Positions 19,079 through 28,066 of a stretch of DNA of 64,000 nucleotides are shown here, one piece after another; within the stretch, counting starts at the first letter, position 1; every line of letters starts with the position of its first letter. Where the stretch lies: the NCBI RefSeq assembly GCF_020150455.1, contig NZ_CP083740.1, positions 5,332,001-5,396,000 of the forward strand. The letters run 5' to 3'. Below the pieces are notes generated by a model. It was not told the DNA's origin and ran no database searches. It was given only the letters and a program-made list of their open reading frames with translations. Position numbers and translations under genes: made by a program. The DNA comes from Bremerella sp. TYQ1. GTDB taxonomy: Bacteria; Planctomycetota; Planctomycetia; Pirellulales; Pirellulaceae.

Positions 19079-19510
19079 CTATTCTTTAACACCCTCTTCG
19101 AGAAATTCGATCTCTGCCTGAATACGTTCCGCTTTCGCTTCGAGGCATTCGTTTTCAGAGGCTTTACCAGCTTGATGCAGTGTCTGCAGGAACTCTTCTT
19201 TTTGGCGGAGGCAGTAGATTCGCTTGTTGTGAAGCGGAGATCGCTCTTTGGAATCTGGCGTTAGTTCAAGCTCGGCCAGGACGAGTTCAGCTTCGGCCGC
19301 GTAGACAACGTCGACCTGAATCAAACTGGCTTTGAGCTGGCTTCGTAATAGATCTAATGATTCGGCCAACGTATCGCGACGTTCGGTCCGTAATTCGTGG
19401 AGGCGATTTTGGAGAGTGTCGGCGTTTGACGATTTCTCTTCCTGGGCGACTGCCATAAAAGATGCCACCGTGATAAAGATGCCCGAAATGATCAGATAGG
19501 AAACACGCAT
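19079..19510 (-). CDS. Small exported helical protein, paralog 3
   Basis: 143 aa from ATG 19510. Signal peptide YLIISGIFITVASFMAVAQ, then helices with the shared pattern (ELRTERRDTLAESLDLLRSQL...VVYAAEAELVLAELEL...CLEAKAERIQAEIEFLEEG). The C-terminal EAKAERIQAEIEFL closely resembles EAKAARLQAEIDML of paralog 1, which supports tandem duplication of one ancestral gene. It lies immediately after fumC and its leader contains the fumC terminator. Function unknown. Confidence 0.65.
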   Translation of the reverse strand: MRVSYLIISGIFITVASFMAVAQEEKSSNADTLQNRLHELRTERRDTLAESLDLLRSQLKASLIQVDVVYAAEAELVLAELELTPDSKERSPLHNKRIYCLRQKEEFLQTLHQAGKASENECLEAKAERIQAEIEFLEEGVKE

Positions 19511-19620
19511 GATTAAGCCTTTGGATCGTCGGCACAAAAAAAGCCCCCAGGCGGCATGGCACCACCCGGAGGCTAGTTTATCAATGGCGAAAGCAGACAA
19601 TCAAACGAATTCTGCTTACT
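19508..19620 (-). repeat. Duplicated leader, copy 2
   Basis: Counterpart of 18896-19005. This copy runs from the paralog 3 start codon to the fumC stop codon, so it is at once fumC 3' UTR and leader of the small gene; it is probably the ancestral copy. Confidence 0.9.
19536..19574 (-). terminator. fumC terminator (copy 2 of duplicated hairpin)
   Basis: Same GC-rich hairpin as at 18923-18960, followed on the minus strand by seven T, 42 bases past the fumC stop. Confidence 0.8.
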
Positions 19621-21040
19621 CGTGCGGGTAAGTCATTTTCCAAGGATCGAGGGCATCCTTGAGGGCTTCCGGTTCGATTTCGCCCTGCTCTTCGGCAAGT
19701 TCTCGGATCGTTTTGCCACTCGCGAAGGCATCTTTGGCCATCTTGGCCGCTTTGTCGTAGCCGATCAGTGGATTCAAGCTGGTGCACATCGAGAGGCTTT
19801 GCTCGACGGCGGCGTTGCACTGCTCTTCGTTCGCTTCCATGTCTTCGACACAGAAGTCGACGAACGCATCGCACGAGTTGGCCAGCAGATGAATACTTTC
19901 CAGTACGGTGTGCCCCATCACTGGCATCATGATGTTGAGCTGGAAGTTGCCGCCGGCGGCGCCACTTAACGCCATGCAGCCATCGTTGCCGATCACTTTG
20001 GCGGTAACTTGCATCATGCTTTCGCTCATCACGGGATTCACTTTGCCAGGCATAATGCTGCTGCCAGGCTGACGCGACGGCAGCGCGACTTCATAGAAAC
20101 CGCAACGTGGACCACTTCCGAGCCAACGCACGTTGTTCGAGAAGTTGAACAGCGTCGTGGCGATTGTTTTCAGTTCGCTGTGGCACTGAACCAAACCGTC
20201 GCGATTGGCAGCCGCTTCAAAGTGGTCGACCGCTTCAATGAAGGGAATGTCGAGCCCATCGGCGAGCGCCGCACAAACTTTGTCCGAGAACTGCGGATGG
20301 GTGTTGATCCCCGTGCCGACGGCCGTACCACCGACCGGAAGTTCGAGAACCGATTCCATCGCAATCTTGGCACGCTTGATCGAAAGTTCGATCTGCCGTG
20401 CGAAGCCGCCGAACTCTTGTCCCAGTCGCAGCGGCGTGGCATCCATCAAGTGCGTGCGGCCGATCTTGATGATCTTGTCCCACGCTTCCGCTTTCTTCTT
20501 CAGCGAAGCATGGAGCTTTTCGAGGGCGGGAATCAGGCTCGACTTGATCTGCATCGCCGCGGCTACATGAATGGCCGTCGGGAAGGTGTCGTTGGTGCTT
20601 TGCCCCATGTTGACGTGATCGTTCGGATGAATCGGCTTTGTCGCGGCGAGGCGATCTCCCCCGATGATTTCGATGGCCCGATTGCTGATCACTTCATTGA
20701 CGTTCATGTTGCTGGAAGTGCCGCTGCCGGTCTGGAAGACGTCAATCGGGAACTCGCCATCCAGCTTTCCTTCACGAACTTCGATACAGGCGTCGAGCAG
20801 CGCTTTGACCTGGTCGTCGGAAAGAGGATTCTTGCCGGTGCCGGTCAGCTTGCCGAGATCGCGGTTGGCGACCGCACAAGCGTATTTGACCCAGCCCATG
20901 GCGTGGATCAATGCCGGAGGAAGCGTCCACCCGCTGATCGGAAAGTTCTCGACGGCTCGCTGCGTTTGAGCGCTGTAGTAAGCATTCGCGGGAACTTGAA
21001 CTTCCCCCATCGAGTCTTTTTCAGTTCGGAACTCGGACAT
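19616..21040 (-). CDS. fumC: Class II fumarate hydratase
   Basis: 474 aa cytosolic enzyme hydrating fumarate to malate (TCA cycle). The fumarase/aspartase superfamily motifs are all present: QTGSGTSSNMNVNEV, GRTHLMDATPLRLGQEF, the mobile-loop signature GSSIMPGKVNPVMSE and TALNPLIGYD-like SLNPLIGYDKAA near the C-terminus. Length and the N-terminal RTEKDSMGEVQVP are typical of FumC rather than AspA. It follows sdhCAB functionally, though 10 kb away. Confidence 0.96.
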   Translation of the reverse strand: MSEFRTEKDSMGEVQVPANAYYSAQTQRAVENFPISGWTLPPALIHAMGWVKYACAVANRDLGKLTGTGKNPLSDDQVKALLDACIEVREGKLDGEFPIDVFQTGSGTSSNMNVNEVISNRAIEIIGGDRLAATKPIHPNDHVNMGQSTNDTFPTAIHVAAAMQIKSSLIPALEKLHASLKKKAEAWDKIIKIGRTHLMDATPLRLGQEFGGFARQIELSIKRAKIAMESVLELPVGGTAVGTGINTHPQFSDKVCAALADGLDIPFIEAVDHFEAAANRDGLVQCHSELKTIATTLFNFSNNVRWLGSGPRCGFYEVALPSRQPGSSIMPGKVNPVMSESMMQVTAKVIGNDGCMALSGAAGGNFQLNIMMPVMGHTVLESIHLLANSCDAFVDFCVEDMEANEEQCNAAVEQSLSMCTSLNPLIGYDKAAKMAKDAFASGKTIRELAEEQGEIEPEALKDALDPWKMTYPHE

Positions 21041-21213
21041 ATCTTCGGCCTCTTCGACGATTCGAACCAGGCAGGGCGAAACGCCTCTGACCCTGCCGGT
21101 TGTTATGGGTTGGAAACAGACACCGCTATTTTAAAACGGTTCGATCCGAGGCGAAAGAAGAGGCCCGGCGCATGGCTGCCCCAGCACAATGACTTGGCTC
21201 GATCGAAGCGGAT

Positions 21214-21837
21214 TTAATCGTCAAAAATCCCTTCCCCGAATTTCTGGGGGCGTGACGAACTGGAGGAGCTGTCCGAGCGGCGGGAATGGGGGCCTTTCAG
21301 CTGCGACGACTCTTCCGAGCGTTCGTGGGACGTCGGGGGATTGGGCTCGGCATCGTCGCGCGACGCTGGCTTGCTGGAGGAAGGCTGATCGTCGTCGTCG
21401 TGATCGTAATCTTCACCGGCGTCGCTGAAGTAGTCGTCGTACTTCGAGCGGTAGCCGGGGCGTTTGGCTTCTTCGATTTCGTTGAGATACTCTTCGATGA
21501 CCCGCGATTGGATTTGCTCGCGGCACTCGGAATTGATTGGGTGGGCGATATCGGCATACAGCTTCGCTCGTTGGTCCGAACCCCGTTCGATGTGCGGCTG
21601 TTTCAGCTTGATACCGCACTGATTGCAGTAAGAGGCACGCAGATGGTTCTTGCAGCCGCAACTGGGGCAGTGCCCTGTCAGTTTGCGACTGGGCATCGCG
21701 ACGAACGGACCGTTGGCGCCTTCGATAATTTTCAAGTCGCGTATCACGAAGGCATCGTCGAAGGTGATGGAGCAGAATCCTCGCAACCGATCGCTGGAAT
21801 CTTCCATCAGCTTGATGCGGACTTCGGTGATCTTCAC
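21214..21837 (-). CDS. spoVG: SpoVG-family protein with zinc ribbon
   Basis: 207 aa. The N-terminus ([43 protein letters not shown]) is clear SpoVG, a small nucleic-acid-binding regulator known for septation and sporulation effects in Firmicutes. The normal fold is interrupted after MPSRK by a Cys4 zinc ribbon ([19 protein letters not shown], about residues 58-76) before the conserved YADIAHPIN segment. An acidic Ser/Asp-rich disordered tail of about 80 residues follows. It lies 33 bases after ispE on the same strand, the same neighbourhood seen in Firmicutes, where ispE and spoVG are close. Confidence 0.9.
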   Translation of the reverse strand: MKITEVRIKLMEDSSDRLRGFCSITFDDAFVIRDLKIIEGANGPFVAMPSRKLTGHCPSCGCKNHLRASYCNQCGIKLKQPHIERGSDQRAKLYADIAHPINSECREQIQSRVIEEYLNEIEEAKRPGYRSKYDDYFSDAGEDYDHDDDDQPSSSKPASRDDAEPNPPTSHERSEESSQLKGPHSRRSDSSSSSSRPQKFGEGIFDD

Positions 21838-21870
21838 GGTTGCATACTCCCGGGACGTTAAAATGCGGCG

Positions 21871-22827
21871 TCAGTTTCGCAGCGAGCGCATCCCGCACGT
21901 CGAAACGGGAAACACCATCCCGACGTTCTGGGCGCTCAGCCTGGCGGCGATTTGCCGCGCGTGCGTACGGTTCCGACAAATGGCGAAGTAGCCGGAACCG
22001 CTGCCTGACATTTGATGGGCGACCACATCCAATTGTTCACAAATGGTAGCGAGTTGGTCGATCCGCGTCGAAAGTTCTCGCGCCGGTCGTGTCAGGCGAT
22101 TGGTTAAATTACGTGGGATCGACGTATGTTGATCCGTTTTTAAACTCGCCAGCAGTTCGGCCGACGAGTCAGGGCGTTCCGGCAGCACACAGCGGCGATA
22201 CGACTCGGCGGTCGAGATCCCTCCGGCAGGTCGGATCAGCACCAAGTGCAGCCGTTTGCCGTCGAATGTCTCGATCTTTTCCCCGCGTCCAGTGGCAATT
22301 GCCTGACCGCTGCCAAGTTGGCCGGCATGAAAGAAGAAAGGAATATCGCTGCCAAGGTTCGCCGCGAGCTCGCTCAGGCGGTCGATCGAAAGGTTCAAGT
22401 TCCACGCCTGGCTTGCGGCGAACAATGCCGCAGCAGCGTCGCTCGATGCCCCTCCGAAACCTGACGCGGAGGGAATTCGTTTTCGTAAAACGATTCTCGC
22501 GCCGAGGCGGACATTTTCTTCGGCTTGCAACAGTTTGACGGCTCGATACACCAAGTTGCTTTCCTGAGGTGGAAGGTCGCCGAGCAGTTGGCTATAGTCG
22601 CCCAGCTTTCTGGCTTGCGCCTCTTGCCCCTTGTCCCATGCACAGTCCAGCACCACGTCAGGCGCTTCGGTCGGGGTAACTTCCAGGCGATCGAACAGCG
22701 AGACCGCGACCATCACGGTTTCCAGTTCATGAAAACCGTCCGACCGTTTCCCCAGCAGTTCTAGAAAAAGGTTGATCTTCGCTGGAGCGAGTACGGATAC
22801 ACTGGAAGCCGATCGCTGGAAATACAT
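21871..22827 (-). CDS. ispE: 4-diphosphocytidyl-2-C-methyl-D-erythritol kinase
   Basis: About 318 aa GHMP kinase of the non-mevalonate (MEP) isoprenoid pathway. It phosphorylates CDP-ME at the 2-position. N-terminal APAKINLFLELLGKRSDGFHELET is diagnostic, and the ATP-binding IPSASGFGGASSDAAAAL and C-terminal QMSGSGSGYFAI are intact. ATG 22827 is preferred over an upstream TTG (22866) because the family homology begins soon after it. It is co-directional with spoVG. Confidence 0.95.
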   Translation of the reverse strand: MYFQRSASSVSVLAPAKINLFLELLGKRSDGFHELETVMVAVSLFDRLEVTPTEAPDVVLDCAWDKGQEAQARKLGDYSQLLGDLPPQESNLVYRAVKLLQAEENVRLGARIVLRKRIPSASGFGGASSDAAAALFAASQAWNLNLSIDRLSELAANLGSDIPFFFHAGQLGSGQAIATGRGEKIETFDGKRLHLVLIRPAGGISTAESYRRCVLPERPDSSAELLASLKTDQHTSIPRNLTNRLTRPARELSTRIDQLATICEQLDVVAHQMSGSGSGYFAICRNRTHARQIAARLSAQNVGMVFPVSTCGMRSLRN

Positions 22828-23140
22828 CCGTGCCACTTTGCCGGTGCCTGGTGCGACTCTTGCCAATCATCACAACGCCAACCCAGGGCGTGTGCCAGAG
22901 GAACCACGGAAGGAAGAGTCACGCGAAGCTAGTTCTCTGTTTCGATTAATGCGCACACTATCACCGATACCGGCGAGTGTTAACGCAATTTATCCCTCCC
23001 TCCCAGCTCGGTCAAGGTAAATCACCATCGATTCGAGAGGAGTTTGCCTGGCGTACTTTTTCCTACAGAAAGCGGGGAAAATCCTCGCATGCGTCAGGCA
23101 TTTCTGGTAACCGCAAGATTGCTCTACAACACCTATTCTT

Positions 23141-24817
23141 TTACTGCGTCATCTGTCGCAGCGTTTGCTGGGCCTCGGCATGATTGGGGTCGATTTTGAC
23201 GGCCAGTTGCAGCAGCGCCACCGAGCGGCGACGGTTCTGCCGCGACAACAATTTCGAGAGCATCACGTACGCGTCGACATGTTGCGGATCCATCTTGATC
23301 GTCAGATCTAACAGCCGGACCGCCATCGGCAGATTGTCATGCTCCAGCGCCAGCTTTGCCCCCGCGAAAAACTGCTTGCCGTAATAAGGCTTGAATGCAT
23401 ATTCCGGGTCGAGCTCGATCGTCTTTTCTAAGTAAGGAATTGCACTTTCCCAGTCGTCACGCATCACGAAACTGTGGGCCATGCCATGATAAGCACGCGC
23501 ATGCCGTGGATTCTTATCGATGACATCCTGCCACATCGCGAAGTCAGAACGATACACCTCGTTCCGCGCGATGGTCACACTTCCATAAATGGCTACCAAC
23601 AAAACCAGCAGCACCATCAATCCTTGCGAAGCGGTCATCTGCATCGACTCTCGCTTGCCGGCCCCTTCCCACGACTTCAGCAGTGCGAATATGCCCAAGA
23701 CAATCGCCGACAGAACGGCTGCCAGTGGCAAGTACATGCGATGCTCGAATACGATGTCACGGATCGGCAAGATACTGGACGTTGGAGCTAAGATTAAAAA
23801 GAACCACCCGCCGAGAAAGCTCAGTCGTGGAGCTTTGAAGATCGCCCAGATCGTAAGCCCCAGCAGCAGCACAACGACGATACCTGGCCAAATCACTTCA
23901 GCCAACGAGAACGATGCCCGCCAGCCATGATCGAGCGATTGCCCCACCGGAAACAATGTCAGTTGCAGATAGAAAGGAATGGCTCGGCCTTGGCTGTAAA
24001 GGTATTCCAGCGGACCAACCGTGCGGCGGACAACGCCAGCTTCGGTGTAAAGCGTATCTTCGACGATGACCGCCCCGCCCCGCTCCAGCGAGTCGAGCGA
24101 CACGCCAAAGACTTGCGCTAAGATCAACCATCCGCAAAACACGCCCCCATACACCCACCATCGCTTTCGCAAGATCTCCGCCCACGACGAGGCAAGGAAT
24201 GCTCGGTCGTACCACAACATGACCAGCGGCAGGACGATGGCGACTTCCTTGCATAGCGTAGCTGCCAGCCCGGCCGCAATGCAGCCGACGTACCATCCTG
24301 TCGCTCGCGCCGCCGTGGAGCCTCGGCAAAGACAAACCATGGTCAGCAAAAAGAACAGCCCCATCAACGATTCGTATCGCTGCGTGATGTAGGTGACCGA
24401 TTGGGTTTGCAGTGGGTGAATGGCCCACAAAATGGCTATCGTCGCCGCCAAAGTCAGCGCGTTTGCCTGAAACGATTCCGGGATGTTCGGCAAGCGTAAT
24501 GTCGAATAGACGAACCCCAGCAGAAGCAAGCTGGCTGCCACATGAATGATATAGTTCACCACGTGATAGCCGAGCGTGTTTTCTCCCCCAATTCGATGGT
24601 TCAATTGCCAACTTAGATCGACCAGCGATCGAGGCCCTGTCGGGAAGCTATCCCAGGTGATCTCTTTCGCGGCTAATTTCGCTTGAATATTCGTTTGCCC
24701 ATCAAAATGAAATGGATAGGTAAACGTGCGGTGATAAGCGATGAACGTCAGCAGAACGATTGCACCGATGACCAGCCAGAATCGATGTGGAGCGACTTCA
24801 GGGGATGATTGTGACAT
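23141..24817 (-). CDS. Multi-pass membrane protein with C-terminal TPRs (TMTC/GT-C-like)
   Basis: About 558 aa. Roughly ten transmembrane helices occupy residues 15-420. An early luminal loop has FHFDGQTNI, where GT-C mannosyltransferases of the TMTC kind have a DD/DE motif, and the conserved family segment HPLQTQSVTYITQRYESLMGL follows. The last 130 residues hold three TPRs (HARAYHGMAHSF, AIPYLEKTIELDPEYA, AVRLLDLTIKMDPQ). It is probably a glycosyltransferase-like or protein-binding membrane protein; the reaction is unproven. The start is uncertain, with ATG 24817 and 24838 both in frame. Confidence 0.7.
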   Translation of the reverse strand: MSQSSPEVAPHRFWLVIGAIVLLTFIAYHRTFTYPFHFDGQTNIQAKLAAKEITWDSFPTGPRSLVDLSWQLNHRIGGENTLGYHVVNYIIHVAASLLLLGFVYSTLRLPNIPESFQANALTLAATIAILWAIHPLQTQSVTYITQRYESLMGLFFLLTMVCLCRGSTAARATGWYVGCIAAGLAATLCKEVAIVLPLVMLWYDRAFLASSWAEILRKRWWVYGGVFCGWLILAQVFGVSLDSLERGGAVIVEDTLYTEAGVVRRTVGPLEYLYSQGRAIPFYLQLTLFPVGQSLDHGWRASFSLAEVIWPGIVVVLLLGLTIWAIFKAPRLSFLGGWFFLILAPTSSILPIRDIVFEHRMYLPLAAVLSAIVLGIFALLKSWEGAGKRESMQMTASQGLMVLLVLLVAIYGSVTIARNEVYRSDFAMWQDVIDKNPRHARAYHGMAHSFVMRDDWESAIPYLEKTIELDPEYAFKPYYGKQFFAGAKLALEHDNLPMAVRLLDLTIKMDPQHVDAYVMLSKLLSRQNRRRSVALLQLAVKIDPNHAEAQQTLRQMTQ

Positions 24818-25101
24818 GGGTATCGGAAGACCGCGCATTGACAGCGGTAGCACGCATCGACAGGTGAGTGGCGAAGGTTCATCCTAGCCAAGTCGCGATA
24901 CGCCTCCGAGGAATCGCCTGGGCAGAAACGTTGATTTCGTCAAACCTTAACAGCTGATCGATTTCCTCGAGTCGGCCCTGGGGCAATAACTCGCGATCGA
25001 AGCCGTTAAGCCACCGACTAGTCACTCGCTGCGATGCGTGATACTGCTCTGCCAAGGAAGGGCTAAGTGGTTTAGAATTCGGACTTTTCGTCAGCTGGAT
25101 A

Positions 25102-26073
25102 ATGTGGAACTTTGGAATGGCTCCTTTGAAAATTGATGCAGTCCGACACTTTCTTTGCGGGATCGCCATGGGAGCGGCCGACGCCGTGCCAGGCATTTCT
25201 GGCGGGACGGTTGCGTTGGTGCTGGGGATCTATCGCCGGCTTGTCGATGCGGTGAGCCAAGTCAACGTCGAGGCGTTCTCGCTGCTTCGTAAACGACAAT
25301 GGGGAACATTGATCGAGCGGTTCGATCTCCGTTTTCTGCTGGTTTTGCTCGGCGGAATTATTTGCGGGCTGCTGACGTTCGTCGTCGTCTTGCACGAACT
25401 GATCGGCGAAGCGGAGCATCCCGCGTCGACGCGACCGTTTGTGTATGCGGTATTTTTTGGGGCGATCGTGGCGTCTGGATACTTGGTCGCCAAGATGGTG
25501 CGTCCTGCGAGTGCCGGACATGGCGTGCTGTGCGTGCTGCTCGGGATTGGCGGAGCTGGCTTTGCGTGGTGGCTGACAGGACTGCCGGCACTGGAAGAAT
25601 TCGATGCGGCCCCGAATCCGCTTGTTTCCTTCTTGCTTGGATCGATTGCGATCTGCGCGATGATTCTGCCAGGCATCAGCGGTTCGTACTTGTTGCTTGT
25701 CTTCGGAGCCTATCATTACTTCAGCGGCGTCCCCAAAGCTTTGGTGAAAGGGGAAATCGTTCTTGGCGATCTCTTCGCATTTGGCTGTTTTGCGGTAGGC
25801 TGTCTGTTTGGCCTGCTTTCTTTCAGCAAGCTGCTGAAGTGGTTGTTGCATCAGCATGAAGCGGTGACGTTGTCGGTGATGGGGGGATTCATGATCGGAG
25901 CCCTCAGAAAGTTATGGCCCTGGCAGGGAGACGAAATCGAAACGCCGTATGCCAACGAAGCGGTTATTTGTTTCGGTTTGATGATCGTTGCGGCGATTGC
26001 GGTTCTTGCTGTCGATTACCTGGCCCGGCCGAGCGTCGAAGAAAAAATCGAAGAAGCGGTCAGCGATTCGTAA
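25102..26073 (+). CDS. DUF368 / undecaprenyl-phosphate translocase (PopT-type) membrane protein
   Basis: 323 aa with about eight to nine transmembrane helices. The family hallmark GAADAVPGISGGTVALVLGIY is near residues 20-40 and a second inverted copy AMILPGISGSYLLLVFGAYH is near 190, as expected for this internally duplicated family. Members are implicated in recycling undecaprenyl phosphate across the membrane for cell-wall synthesis. It is divergent from the TMTC-like gene. ATG 25102 has AGCTGGA upstream; 25117 is an alternative start. Confidence 0.88.
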   Translation: MWNFGMAPLKIDAVRHFLCGIAMGAADAVPGISGGTVALVLGIYRRLVDAVSQVNVEAFSLLRKRQWGTLIERFDLRFLLVLLGGIICGLLTFVVVLHELIGEAEHPASTRPFVYAVFFGAIVASGYLVAKMVRPASAGHGVLCVLLGIGGAGFAWWLTGLPALEEFDAAPNPLVSFLLGSIAICAMILPGISGSYLLLVFGAYHYFSGVPKALVKGEIVLGDLFAFGCFAVGCLFGLLSFSKLLKWLLHQHEAVTLSVMGGFMIGALRKLWPWQGDEIETPYANEAVICFGLMIVAAIAVLAVDYLARPSVEEKIEEAVSDS

Positions 26074-26385
26074 CGTCGATTTGGACGCCGCTAAAAAGAA
26101 AAGCAGCTTTAGGCGATCTCTCTTGCGCCAATTATAACGAAGTATTGTCCAAGTGTACAAAAGAAATGCAGCAAGTCTTCGGAAAGTGAACGTACAGTGA
26201 TGCTGAGTTATTGCCGTTGTGCGAGGACATTCGAGGCAAAATTAAGGGCAGACCGCCCTCCTGGTTTCGCCATTGGCGCAGAGAATGGAACGTAAGTCGT
26301 TGTGGTAGCATCGCGAGCGAAAAAAGCTCGCCAGCTGGACAATATTTGTGGATGATACCAAGTGCATCTATCGAGCCGGCAAACA
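26074..26385. other. Convergent intergenic region
   Basis: 312 bases between two convergent genes. One hairpin is visible (GCGAGC 26313-26318 with GCTCGC 26326-26331, A-rich loop) but has no T run on either side. No gene seen. Confidence 0.4.
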
Positions 26386-27429
26386 TCAAGCCAACCAGCG
26401 AGCATCATGCCCCCGGCTACGGAGTTCGTCGACGAATGTCTTCGGCCCATGGGTGCAGAAAACGGCCTTAGGGGCAACGATCTCGACCGCTTGGATGAGT
26501 TGATCGAAGTCGGCGTGATCGGATAGCGGAATCCAGTGATCATTCGGAGCGGAGCGTCGCCGCTGCGGATCTTGCGCCCAGCCGGTGACATGGTATTTTT
26601 CGACATGAACGGCCCCCGGCAAGCCGCCAGGGGTGATCGGCTTCGGAGGAACGATCACCGCACAGCCGGTAACCGGCCTTCCTCCGTAGAGACGGAAATC
26701 TCCCAAGTCGCAGCCGGCTTGTTGATAGATCTGGCTGATTTCGTAGATCGCCGGATGCTGCAAAACAGGAATGCCGTGCGAAGTAAGGATCTTCGTCACC
26801 TCCTGCGACTTTCCCAAAACATAAGCGGAGATGACAGGGGTAGCGCCACGGCGAAGCGTTTGTCGGACGTTTTCGACCAGCATCTCGACGACCGTTTCGC
26901 GAGGTGGCAGGCGATAACGGGGATGGCCGAACGTGCATTCCATGATCAGATAGTCGGCGTGGCAAAGCTGGGCGGGTTCGGCAGTTGCCGATTGGCCTAA
27001 GTTGAAGTCGCCGGTATACAGCAGAGAGCCTTTCTCATGTTCGACATGCAGCATGGCCGCCCCAAGGATATGGCCTGCTGGCAAAGCCTTCAGAGAATGC
27101 CCAGCGACGTCGATGCTTTCCCCCCACGGCATCACCTTGGTTGGCACATTGCCGAAGCGATGCTGTACTAGTTTGGCCGTCGGTTCGGTACACAGCGCCA
27201 GGGCGTGTCGGGCCGCATGATCCATGTGCGCATGCGAAATGAACCCAATCGCCTGCCGACGTGTCACGTCCAAAGCAATTCGGGACGGAAGCAGAAACAG
27301 TCCCCGATCGAGGGCAAAAAGGCCGGAAACATGGCCCAAACGCCGCACGGGTGCAGGTATTTCGGGAGAAAGCGAGGCTTGATTGGCACTTTCCGTCGGC
27401 TGGGTCGCTTTTCTTTCGGACAAGGACAA
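26386..27429 (-). CDS. Metallo-beta-lactamase/beta-CASP exonuclease
   Basis: 347 aa. Zinc site HAHMDH with upstream FISHAHMDHAARHAL, GHILGAAMLHVEH, YTGDFNLG, then ECTFGHPRY, PLSDHADF and CTHGP, the order found in beta-CASP nucleases. It most resembles the exonuclease family associated with ATP-dependent DNA ligase repair clusters (LCTEPTAKLV and WGESIDVAGHSLKALPAGH are typical), but no ligase is adjacent. The likely start is TTG 27429, since no Met precedes the fold. It is the last chromosomal protein gene before tmRNA. Confidence 0.82.
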   Translation of the reverse strand: MSLSERKATQPTESANQASLSPEIPAPVRRLGHVSGLFALDRGLFLLPSRIALDVTRRQAIGFISHAHMDHAARHALALCTEPTAKLVQHRFGNVPTKVMPWGESIDVAGHSLKALPAGHILGAAMLHVEHEKGSLLYTGDFNLGQSATAEPAQLCHADYLIMECTFGHPRYRLPPRETVVEMLVENVRQTLRRGATPVISAYVLGKSQEVTKILTSHGIPVLQHPAIYEISQIYQQAGCDLGDFRLYGGRPVTGCAVIVPPKPITPGGLPGAVHVEKYHVTGWAQDPQRRRSAPNDHWIPLSDHADFDQLIQAVEIVAPKAVFCTHGPKTFVDELRSRGHDARWLA

Positions 27430-27532
27430 CCTAAACTTAACGTTGGAGATGGGCGTTGAACTGAGACGTCGGTCTCTTTGTACTCAATTCTTCAAGCCGA
27501 CGGGGCCAACTGCCGATAGGTAGAGGGCGAAA

Positions 27533-27547
27533 ACTCGAATTTCGAGT
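27533..27547. promoter_or_regulatory. Palindrome upstream of tmRNA
   Basis: ACTCGAA-T-TTCGAGT, perfect 7-bp arms, 28 bases before the tmRNA 5' end and between it and the divergent exonuclease gene. It is a possible protein-binding site for either promoter; no known motif assigned. Confidence 0.3.
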
Positions 27548-27574
27548 GGCCGCCGGATTGAAGAAGCTTACACC

Positions 27575-27931
27575 GGGGGCGAACTGGTATCGACCGGATA
27601 GTCTGAAGTGTAAGTTGCGTGTCGTGGTTGGTCAGCAGGCCACGTAAAAAGCCGACCAAACAATAACTGCAAACGATAACTTTGCACTGGCTGCCTAATT
27701 AGTTGTAGCCCCGACTGAGGGTCTTTGTCGGAGAGACCTGAAAGTCGGACGCCAATTCCGACTCGCTGATGGTCACGTGGAGCACGCCTGAGGCTAAATA
27801 AAGTTCTCCTCTAGCTTCCCGGGAATCCTGTCGATTGGAGTCCCGGATTGCGAACCTTAAATAATCGAATACACACGTAGACGCTTGCATGGAAATATCG
27901 CGGCACGCGGGTTCAATTCCCGCCGCCTCCA
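27575..27931 (+). ncRNA. ssrA: Transfer-messenger RNA (tmRNA)
   Basis: 5' end GGGGGCGAACTGGTATCGAC and 3' end GGGTTCAATTCCCGCCGCCT then CCA form the tRNA-like domain: GGGGGCG pairs with CGCCTCC, and a T-arm GCGGGTTCAATTCCCGC is present. The tag reading frame starts with the resume codon GCA at 27669 and reads ANDNFALAA then TAA (27696-27698). It rescues stalled ribosomes together with SmpB. The length of 357 bases is normal for a one-piece tmRNA. The 3' end is the presumed attachment site of the genomic island. Confidence 0.96.
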
Positions 27932-27937
27932 CTTGAG

Positions 27938-27969
27938 CCGAGTTGTGAGAAATCGCAACTCGGTTTTTT
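27938..27969 (+). terminator. Terminator downstream of tmRNA
   Basis: CCGAGTTG (27938-27945) pairs with CAACTCGG (27956-27963), then six T. It lies seven bases past the tmRNA end, inside the presumed island. Confidence 0.9.
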
Positions 27970-28022
27970 CTTTGGATTTGCGTCAATTCTCGGCGTTTTT
28001 GCAGGGTTCTTGCCTGTCTGAA

Positions 28023-28066
28023 GGGTGCCACAAGGGGTGCCACAGCATTGAACATGGGGTGCCACA
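28023..28066 (+). repeat. Three direct repeats GGGTGCCACA (integrase arm-type sites?)
   Basis: Exact copies at 28023-28032, 28035-28044 and 28057-28066, spaced 12 and 22 bases, i.e. about one and two helical turns, between the attachment site and the integrase gene. Confidence 0.65.

Noticed and set aside
20009..21217. A 402-codon open frame opposite fumC
   Set aside because: Antisense shadow of a well-supported fumarase; no recognisable protein features.
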